Shown here in pieces: positions 56,529 through 64,000 of a stretch of 64,000 nucleotides of DNA. This stretch comes from Larix kaempferi. Taxonomy: Eukaryota > Streptophyta > Pinopsida > Pinales > Pinaceae. Position 1 is the first letter of the stretch; each line of letters opens with the position of its first letter. The stretch is taken from positions 2,418,001-2,482,000 of the forward strand of contig BSBM01001448.1 of NCBI GenBank assembly GCA_027924585.1. Direction: 5' to 3'. The notes beneath the pieces were generated by a model. That model had not been told where the DNA came from. It saw only the letters and a program-made list of their open reading frames with translations, and searched no databases. The position numbers and the translations under genes were made by a program.

Positions 56529-56537
56529 GAGGGGGGG
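56529..56537 (+). other. Element D polypurine tract
   Basis: GAGGGGGGG directly before the 3' LTR at 56538. Position and composition fit the plus-strand primer. Confidence 0.9.
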
Positions 56538-57291
56538 TGTTCGGATATCCATCATCTATTTCGGGATACATATCTATTTCAGGATCATCTATTTCGGGAT
56601 ACATATCTACTTCAGGATCTTGCATGATCTATTTCAGGATATGCAGTCCAGTCACCAGTTTGATGCCTCCAGCACCTTATCCACCTTCTTCTAGCACCCG
56701 GGAGCCACTTTCCACAGAGTTTTAGCCCTCCTAAGATAAAAGGCGCCCTCTTCTCACCTACTGACAGAGAAGGGCGCACTTGTTCACCTACCACTGCAGA
56801 TTCACTCCAGTTACATTCAGTTAGCTCCGATTCTGATTGATTTCACTCCGATTTCACTCCTGACTGACTGTTTCACCTCCGATTGACCTCCAGTTCGATT
56901 AGGTGACTTGCTCTGACTCCAGTTAGCCTCCCATGCGCCCCCACTGAGCCTCCAGATCCTATATCAGTGCTACACACTTCAGTTACATTTATTATGATCA
57001 GTTAGACTCAGCTTGACACCTGGATGACTGTTTGTTGTGATTGATGAGCAACACCGATGATTGATGAGGACTCCTAGATAGAGTCAAGCTACTCCATTCA
57101 GTGATTCGAATGACCTCCTTAGGCAATTCGAATTGCTCTGTTCATTGTGACAGTTTGTATTGTAATTCATTCACCCTTTCTGGGATAGAGAGCACTGCTG
57201 CATGTTTTGCACAGTTTTGCACCATATTTTCTATGTTCATCTGTTGTGATTGATTTACTTGTTCATTAGATCTGCTGTGACTAATTTTACA
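56538..57291 (+). repeat. Element D 3' LTR (754 bp)
   Basis: Same length and ends as the 5' LTR, with about five mismatches. Followed by the AGAGA target duplication. Confidence 0.97.
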
Positions 57292-57899
57292 AGAGAAACT
57301 CACTGAGTTCTTCCGCTGTTGCAGACCAACTTGTTGAGTTCATCTGACATTGCGGCGCAAACTCACCAATTCCTTCCGACACCGCGGCGCAAACTCGCTA
57401 ATTCCTTCCGACACCATGGCAGAAACTCACGAGCTCTTTCCATCGTAAACACTTAGAAAAATTTTGAAATTTTTCGGACCAACTCATCGAGTCCTTCCGC
57501 CATTGTGGACCAAAACTCATAACTTTCCGTCGAAATTTTCCTTCCTTTTTCGGCGAACTTATTGATTTTCTACCGCGTTGCAGGACAACTCGCCAACTTT
57601 TTCCGCCATTGCAGATGAACTCGTTGAGTTTCGCCACTGTTGCCGACGAACTCGCCGAGTTCTTCCGGTTTGGCGAACTTTAAAAAAATTTCCGTTCGAC
57701 CATTTCGGCAAAAACTCGTCAGTTCCTTCCGCTGTTGCGGCGAAAAACTCGTAAGTTCTTTTCGATACAGACTTAGAAATTTTTTTGAAAATTTGAAAGT
57801 TCAATTTTTTTTTCTTAATGGTCTATAATGAGCAGGAAGCATACTTACCCCTACAAGCTGTGATAGGTAGCCCATGAAGGCCCAAATGTTGCAACCTTT

Positions 57900-57911
57900 G
57901 CTCTGATACCA
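57900..57911 (-). other. Element B primer-binding site
   Basis: Minus strand TGGTATCAGAGC, three bases from the end of the right LTR. It fixes 57915-59494 as the 5' LTR and B as minus-strand. Confidence 0.92.
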
Positions 57912-57914
57912 TTC

Positions 57915-59494
57915 TGTCACATACCCACCTATCTATCCAATTCGTGGAAGGGAACATGATGGAAAATACTGGGGGTTTTACATAAACTCAGCCCATACAT
58001 TAGATTTTAAAGCAAAGAAATACATGTGTGCAGATGTAATTCAATTAAACATGCACAAAGGAATGAAAACCTCATCCACACACATTACATGATGCCATTC
58101 AAATTAACACATCCAACAAATTAAATACATTGCAGAAGTAAAATACACATGGAGAATATACTTATCTCAATGTAATGTTGTCCCCAACAACCAGCTATGT
58201 CGCTACAACATTCCTCCCAACTGTAGGTCTCTACCCAACCTGTATTATTTCAACACTCAGAGACCACCCCCGAGCTGGGCATGATATCTACAAGGGAAAA
58301 CGGGATTTCAAACTCATACACAGCCAAATAATCATTTGGATCTAAGCCAAGCCATCCCACTGCTAAGTTTATCAGGCTATGTCTGAACCCTCTTCATTTG
58401 TGGATGGTTCCACTCAAGCTCAAGAGAAAACAATGGAGACCCAATTCAACCCCAACAGCCTCCCTCACACACAAAAAACTCATAAACTGGGCATGGGTAC
58501 ACATAACAGCAAAACCCCAAGTGTTGGGTATGGATGGAAAACATGAGCAACCCAAAAACGAAGTGAGAAATGGGGAAAACAACCTTGGGAAGGCAATTTC
58601 GTTTTTTGAAAACATCCATGGGAATTCAGAGAGAAGCAATGGTCTCTACAAACCCCAAATCATGCTCTCTCCTTCCCAACAGGTGTGTAATACAAAAATG
58701 AGTTCCTAGCAATGCCAGAAAGGAAGGAAAACGCTGGAAATCAGTAGAGAAAAACACCCATACAGCTCTTAACAGGTCTGCAACACAAAAACGCCCTCTT
58801 CCCAGCTAGAAGACCTAGAGAAACTAGAAAAACATGGCCGGAAAATGCTAGGCAGTTCCAAAAACGTCCAGCAAGCTCCAAAAAAACCCAGCAAGCTCCC
58901 AAAAATGCCAAGCAAGCTCCCAAAATGCCCAGGAAGCTCCAGAAACGTGAGAGAGTGAAGTTTGACCATGAATAATGCCTTGGGAAGGCAATTTGTGGGT
59001 GTTTTCTTGCCCAAGAAGGAGAAACATGATTTTCCATGAAGGTGGCTTGCCCATACTCGAATTTGGACAGCCATACCTCCCCAATCCCCAAGGCATTAAC
59101 TACTTCACCCAACTCTTGGGAGAAATGAATGATTGGGCATTAAATTCAACATGGGTAGTTGATGGTTGATGGGTTCTCTCATTGACACTTGGCTTGACTT
59201 GATTGGCTCAAGGGTTTGAATATTTCCCTCCCAATTTCCTTGTAACATCATGCCCCCATCTCTTGTTGCATTGCATAAGCTAGTTGTGGGCATTTATATT
59301 AAGATGCATATTTATAATTCCCATGGTTCACTAGCACATGGGTAGCATAATTTCAAATACTTGCCTCTTCTAGATCGAGCGTTCACTAGCGGGGCCTTGG
59401 CCTTGAGCTCCACGCTATGAATTATACATAATATGCATACATTATTTACATTATAGCCCAAAATATTATAAGGATCAAAATGGGGGACGTGACA
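57915..59494 (-). repeat. Element B 5' LTR (1580 bp)
   Basis: Matches 23234-24771 from TGTCACATACCC to GACGTGACA. Five units of the roughly 20-bp repeat lie at about 58850-58945, against three in the other LTR. The unique order of both LTRs around B supports one insertion event. Confidence 0.93.
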
Positions 59495-59499
59495 CCCTT
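59495..59499. repeat. Target-site duplication of element B, right copy
   Basis: CCCTT follows the LTR and matches 23229-23233. Removing B plus one copy rejoins the reverse-transcriptase coding DNA of A. Confidence 0.95.
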
Positions 59500-61377
59500 G
59501 TGGAGCAATTCTTGGATCTACCTCTTGATCTCCTCGTTTTCCAACAGAGAGCGGCGATAGACTGGCCCATTGGGTAGCGGTGCGCCTGGGGTCAAATCGA
59601 TGGGATGCTTGACCTGGCAGTGCAGAGGTACCCCGGTAGGAGAGGAGAAGATATCTAAGTATCCTTCCACCACCTTATCCACTTGCTTATGTTTTGTGGA
59701 GAGATCGGTCGCGGAGGCCCTAGATGTGGCTGTGATCTTTCTCTCACTCTGAGAGCGAATCACGAAGAAGACAAATTTCCCAGTCTGAGAGATGACCTTC
59801 CTGCATTGCTTAGCAGAGATCAAGGAAATGGCACTAGGAGGGACTGCCTCGGGTATCCTGTACAATTTCCTATTTAAATAAATAATAACACTACGAGGCC
59901 TAGACTCATATACAACATGACGTTTCCATAAATAAGGTTGGCTCAAAAGGACATCTAAAATTTTGAGAGGAGAAACATCACACAATACCTCGTCCTTGAA
60001 GGGCTTGATGTCGTATGACAGTCGACACTATTGGTTGACGCAGAGATTGCTTCCTTTTTGGAGCCATCCAATGGTGTAGGGTTGTGGGTGCGGCATTGTC
60101 GGCAGGGCCAGGTGCTTGACGACCTCTACTGAGATGAGGTTCTTCTGCCTACCGCTATCAACGATGAAGTGCAGCGGGGTGCCTTTTACCCACATCTGTG
60201 AATGGAAGAGGCAGTCTCCTTCCTTTGGCTCATCTGGTTCATCAGGATGGAGCTTGGTGGTAGCAATGGTGGCACTGGGTTCCGCGTCAATTATCCGTCT
60301 TCCCCTTTCTGGTTCGGAATCAGAGTCAGAAACCGCATCTGATTTAGATGCTTTCACTTCGGCTACCAACGACTGCTTTGAGCAGCAGTCGACAGTGTTA
60401 TGCCAAGGGCTCTTATGGAAGTCGCACCACTTCCTGGTATCTTTCTTCCTCTTTCCAGTGTCCTTATTTGCTTGCGGATTGGACTAGTTGCCCTGATACT
60501 GTCCATCTTTGCTCCATCCTTTATTCTGTGGGTTGGGGCCTCCCTTTCCTGTCTTTTGCTGTGAGGGGTTCCCAAGCCCAAATTGCTGCGTCTTTTGTTT
60601 GAGCTTCTGCTCGATTTTGACGGCATATCGGTAGGCCGCGCCCAAGGAAGAGATGTCCAGAAATTCCATTTCGGTCTGGATGTATCTATGCAGACCACCG
60701 CGATACTTGAGCACCAGATGTCGCTCTGAATCTTTGATACCTAGCTTGGTGCGCAAGGTTTGGAAGATATTTGTGAACTCTGGCACTCCTTGGTCTCTTT
60801 CTTGTCGCAGTGTGGTCCATTTGGTATACAAGTCGTCATAACTTCCAACAGGGTAGTATTGTTCCTTAATAGCATCCCTGAAGGATTCCAAGGTGGTCGT
60901 GACTGAAAATAATGAGGCTTCCTCTGTGTCCTTTTGTTCGCAGAAAGTTTCCCACCAATCTTTGACATGGGGAACGGCTTTGAGGAGCGCAAAAGTAATC
61001 TTTTCTCTATTCGAAAAGTTATGGACAGAAAAATACCCTTCTAGTATACTCAACCACTTATCTATAGCATATGTGTCTATCTGCCCTTCAAATATAGGAA
61101 TATCGAAGTTGATTTGTACCTTGAAGGGGGCGGTGCCTCCGCTCGAGGAAGATGCGTCACTTGTTGGTAGTCGCCAAAGGATTTGCGTGAAACTATCCAT
61201 CATCTCATTCCTCTGTTGCATGAGGGATTCCTCAAGCAAAATTTTGATAGGATCTCCTGTCCCGTCATCTTTCTTTTCTCCTACCATGAGAGGTCGCTTG
61301 GGTGTGCGAGAGCTTTTGTCCTCAAGAGAAACAAGCTCGAGACCCAATTCTTTGTACCCTGACCTCGTTGGGGACAT
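59500..61377 (-). pseudogene. Element A gag, protease and start of pol
   Basis: One minus-strand frame from ATG 61377 with stops at 60484-60486, 60028-60030 and near 59517. Gag (61377-60484, 297 codons) has the capsid segment IDKWLSILEGYFSVHNF and DWWETF. After the first stop comes KWCDFHKSPWHNTVDC, the C-x2-H-x4-H-x4-C form common in plant gypsy gag. The protease motif FIVDSGRQKNLIS (DSG at 60151-60159) follows, then the linker to reverse transcriptase (GAPLPNGPVYRRSLLENEEI). It stops at B's insertion site; the reverse transcriptase continues at 23233. A start codon lies 24 nt before the primer site edge. Confidence 0.9.
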
Positions 61378-61400
61378 GCATTAAGACGACAAGGAGCAGA

Positions 61401-61414
61401 CCGTTATGATACCA
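61401..61414 (-). other. Element A primer-binding site
   Basis: Minus strand TGGTATCATAACGG, one base inside the 5' LTR. The first nine bases match the tRNA-Met site; the rest has changed. Confidence 0.8.
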
Positions 61415-61415
61415 C

Positions 61416-62027
61416 TAATCTGGATTCTATGAGCAGAACGAAATGAATACAGATTATTATTAGATGCTTAACACAAAATAACAGAGATACAATAAAACTG
61501 GTTTTCTATTCAATAAGGAAATAAGCTAAAACTGTAAAATACAGCGGAAAACAAGCTTGCTGGAATGGTGGTGTCTTATCTCTTGGAAGAGATGTGACGG
61601 CTGCGCTCATTTCGCAAGAAGATGGTTACAATGAGGCTCTCAAGGCCTTTTACAATAAATAGGAATGTCAAAAACCCTAGACATCCAAAAACCTAACCCT
61701 AGGAGATGAAGCGCCAAAAGTCATGTGGGCCCCGTTTGGGTAAGTTAGTACATCAACTTCCCAGGGTCGTAACTTTTGCATACGATCTCCATTAGGGGCG
61801 CTCGATAGCCCATTCGAAAGGTCTATCTGAGATTTACAACTTTCAACTGGGGCCAAATGGTTGTTAAAGGCAACCCAAATCGCCAAAAAAGGTCGTTTAG
61901 GGCCTCAAAACGGTCCCGGAAGTTTAGGACCCGAAAAACTACTAAAAATAGCACATTACTAAAATTGCCAGAAAACTATTTTGAGCCAGTTGGAAAGGTG
62001 GGTGGCCACCAATATCCACCTAGATCA
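61416..62027 (-). repeat. Element A 5' LTR (612 bp)
   Basis: Pairs with 19552-20169 and ends TAGATCA before the AGGAA duplication. The inner end reads TAATCTGG where the other LTR has TGATCCGG, so the terminal dinucleotide has mutated. Confidence 0.92.
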
Positions 62028-62032
62028 AGGAA
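62028..62032. repeat. Target-site duplication of element A, right copy
   Basis: AGGAA, identical to 19547-19551. LINE ORF2 resumes directly after it. Confidence 0.95.
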
Positions 62033-64000
62033 ACTCTTTGGAGACAAAAAATCAAGAGTTCAATGGCTCAAGGATGGTGAAAAAAACACCAAATTCTTTC
62101 ATAATGCTATGATCCAACGTAGACAAAACAATAGGATCACCAGGATTAAAGGCAGTACTGGTGAAACTATCCTGAACAAAGACGACATCGAGAAAGAGCT
62201 CATCCTTTTCTACAACAATCTCCTCCATGAGACCACTCCGGACCGAGAGCAAGCTTCGCAACACATTCTATAACACATCCCTCATCTTGTTACTAATGAG
62301 CAAAACAACAATCTCATGAGCCCCCATCTCTCTGGGAGAAGTTGAAATTGTGGTTATGGAAATGAAGCCTGGCAAAGCTCCTGGCCCTGACGGATTCACC
62401 ATTGACTTCTTCCAAAACTTCTGGGAAATTGTCAAAGACAAGGTTTGATAGGTTGTGGAAGCCTCCCGCTCTTCGGGTTCCATTCTCCCTACATTCAACT
62501 CCACCTTTCTCACCCTCATCCCCAAAACCACTAATCCCACCGATCCCACCAACTTCCGCCCCATTTCCCTCTGCAATGTCATCTGTAAAATTATCACCAA
62601 GGTTATTTCCAACCGTCTTAAGCCTCTGCTTCCTCTCCTCATCTCCTCTGAATAATCTGGCTATGTGGAAGGACGTCAAATCATGGATGGAATTATCACT
62701 ACTCATGAAGTTATCCACTCGCTCAAAACTTCCTCCCTTCCGAGAATGCTTATCAAACTGGATCTCTCCAAAGATTTTGACAAAACCAACTGGAAATTTC
62801 TCAAAGATACCCTTCTTGCCTTTGGTTTCTCACCACAGTGGGTAAACTGGATTATTTCCCTCGTCTCCTCTTCCTTCTTTTCCATTTTAGTCAATGGTAC
62901 TACCTCCTCCACCTTGTCTCCTTCGAGAGGCATCAAGCAGGGGGATCCTCTCTCCCCCTACCTTTTCATTCTCCTTGCAGAAAGTCTGGGACGAAGCATC
63001 AAGGCGGCGGTCAGAAATAACCAGGTTCAGGGCATCAAAATCAATGGCCAAGGCAACACCCATTTGCATTTACAATTTGTGGATGACAACATGCTAATGG
63101 GAAAATCCACTGTCACCGAAGCCAAATCCTTCCGCACCATCCTCCTCTCCCTCAGTGCTGCCTCTGGCATGACCATAAACAATCTAAAATCTTAGATCTT
63201 CTTTTTTAACACTCACCTGCAAGTTCAAAATCACATCATCAAAGTGCTTGGCTTCCCGAAAGGCTCCCTCCCCTCCAAGTTTCTCGGCACTCCTTTGATT
63301 GCTTCTTCCCTCAAGCACTCCTCCTGGAAAGATCTTCTTGCTGCCCTTGAGCTCAAGTTATCCTCTTGGACCTTCAGACCTCTCAACTTCCCCAGTCGCC
63401 TCATTCTCCTCAAATTTGTCTTACAGGCCATGCCACTCTATCTCTTCTCAGTGATGGTAGCCCCCAAGCTCATCCTCAGATCTATCTGAAACTTACAGAG
63501 AAATTTCCTATGGGAGGATCCACTCAGTGTAGAAAATGGGCTCTCTTAGCCTGGGACAAAATTTGCACTCCAAAGCAGGATGGAGGCCTAGGTCTTCGGG
63601 ACCCTTGCACCCTCAATGAAGTTCTTTGTGCCAAGTTACTTTGGAGATGCTGCACTGAAAGATCCACCCCTTGGACTCACATTTGGCTACAGAAATACGC
63701 TGATAACTCCAACCACCATGACCTTATCAAGCATGACTCTCTCCACAAAGGTTCCCTGATTTGGAACTCAGCCTGGGCACAAAGAGATCTTATAAGAAAG
63801 CATAGCTTCTGGGAGGTTAGAAATGGCAATAGAGCTCTCTTCTGGGAAGATGCTTCGAGCCAGCTACCGCCCCTCCACCTCATTCCTAGCACTGAGAACC
63901 TCCGCAGACATACCCAGCATAGGGGCTGGCACCTCATCAGCCACTATTGGGAGCCGAGTAACACCATTGACACTTGGAGAGCCTGGAAAACTTAGGAACA
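62033..64000 (+). pseudogene. LINE ORF2, 3' part: reverse transcriptase, runs off the window
   Basis: This continues the ORF2 cut at 19551. It opens with SRVQWLKDGEKNTKFFHNAM, the typical segment between endonuclease and reverse transcriptase of plant L1 elements. The reverse transcriptase follows: LTLIPKT.NPTDPTNFRPISL (about 62510-62570), KLDLSKDFDKTNW, SRGIKQGDPLSPYLF and QFVDD (FVDD 63076-63087). Stops occur near 62274, 62446, 62655 and 63193, and the frame shifts near 63514. The later part (63515-63995) keeps the C-terminal domain (WDKICTPKQDGGLGLRD, FWEVRNGNRALFW). No 3' end or poly(A) is reached. A one-base insertion near 62047 shifts the frame at the junction. Confidence 0.9.

Larger units (their letters stand above)
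51109..57291 (+). mobile_element. Element D: intact-looking Ty1/copia retrotransposon
   Basis: Two 754-bp LTRs (51109-51862, 56538-57291) differ at about five positions by eye. They flank a primer site, one 1,425-codon polyprotein and a purine tract. AGAGA target duplications are perfect, and the element splits the minisatellite of B. All gag-pol domains are present in copia order. It is the youngest insertion in the window and could be autonomous. Confidence 0.97.
50995..57760. repeat. 32-bp minisatellite of element B, split by element D
   Basis: Units of 31-32 bp containing AACTC(G/A)C(C/T)GAGTTCTTCCG and (G)TTGCGG run from about 50995 to 51108. They continue from 57297 to about 57760, with element D inserted between. 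Ten or more diverged copies are visible. It lies in the untranslated leader of B, just inside the primer site. Confidence 0.8.
23234..59494 (-). mobile_element. Element B: large non-autonomous LTR retrotransposon (LARD-like)
   Basis: LTRs at 23234-24771 and 57915-59494 both begin TGTCACATACCCACC and end GGGGGACGTGACA. An initiator-tRNA-Met primer site next to the right LTR and a purine tract next to the left LTR give minus orientation. With C and D removed, the interior is about 6 kb. It holds only one gag-like ORF (24881-25324), a 32-bp minisatellite and unrecognised DNA. It therefore must have relied on enzymes from another element. CCCTT flanks the insertion in the reverse-transcriptase gene of A. 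Confidence 0.93.
19552..62027 (-). mobile_element. Element A: Ty3/gypsy LTR retrotransposon, host of nested inserts
   Basis: Left LTR 19552-20169 and right LTR 61416-62027 flank an internal region read on the minus strand. The order is primer site, gag, protease, reverse transcriptase, RNase H, integrase and purine tract. AGGAA flanks both ends. The element lies inside LINE ORF2 and is itself split at 23233/59495 by element B. Without B, A is about 6.2 kb, normal for this family. In-frame stops and at least one frameshift make it inactive. The layout and a chromodomain-like tail suggest a chromovirus. LTR mismatches (some 30-40 by eye plus indels) make it clearly older than D. Confidence 0.93.

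Noticed and set aside
50995-57760. CRISPR-like array (32-bp repeats)
   Set aside because: Units are contiguous and diverged with no spacers; the context is a plant retrotransposon leader.
1-64000. tRNA, rRNA or other structural RNA genes
   Set aside because: I scanned for cloverleaf-like and rRNA-like sequence and saw only tRNA-complementary primer sites of retrotransposons.

Overview
The window looks like intergenic DNA from a seed plant with a large, repeat-filled genome. A gymnosperm is my best guess, but that is inference. I recognise no host gene, rRNA or tRNA. Nearly all interpretable sequence is transposable-element DNA: plant L1-type LINE sequence, Ty3/gypsy and Ty1/copia LTR retrotransposons with plant-type initiator-tRNA-Met primer sites (TGGTATCAGAGC), and one intron-containing DDE transposase gene. 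The unassigned DNA is AT-rich.

Positions 1-16900 hold old, decayed material. In order these are: a gypsy reverse-transcriptase scrap (about 1240-1460, minus), a 123-bp tandem repeat (3243-3610), a degenerate LINE (about 4000-6016, plus) split by a duplicated AT/AC microsatellite, and a proline-rich gag-like ORF with two stops (6708-7263). A block of repeated noncoding modules (8520-10640) follows. It leads into a six-exon DDE transposase pseudogene (10732-14967, plus) with a C-x2-C zinc motif after its second catalytic Asp, as in RAG1/Transib-type enzymes. A cluster of CTCGATCGAG palindromes and three hairpins lie between it and the next LINE.

Positions 16900-64000 are one nested structure. 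A LINE on the plus strand (ORF1 16997-18445, ORF2 from 18526) is cut at 19551 and resumes at 62028-62033, so about 42.5 kb has been inserted into it. The outer insert is element A, a Ty3/gypsy element on the minus strand (19552-62027, target duplication AGGAA). Element A is split at the start of its reverse transcriptase by element B (23234-59494, minus, target duplication CCCTT), which has 1.5-kb LTRs and almost no coding capacity. Element B carries two separate inserts. Element C (26965-47964, minus, target duplication GGCTA/GGCTC) is a gypsy element with 6.5-kb LTRs, each containing a roughly 1,070-codon ORF, and its right LTR holds a 715-bp solo LTR. Element D (51109-57291, plus, target duplication AGAGA) is a copia element with an unbroken 1,425-codon polyprotein and almost identical LTRs.

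The target duplications and split reading frames give the insertion order: LINE first, then A, then B, then C and D independently into B. The solo LTR came after C. LTR mismatches agree: about 5 in 754 bp for D, against some 30-40 plus indels in about 615 bp for A. A, B and C can no longer make intact proteins from the sequence shown. D could in principle be autonomous.

The most unusual items are the giant ORF-bearing LTRs of C, the apparent PR-aRNH-RT-RNH-INT domain order of C, and the transposase with its 25-residue repeats and upstream module array.
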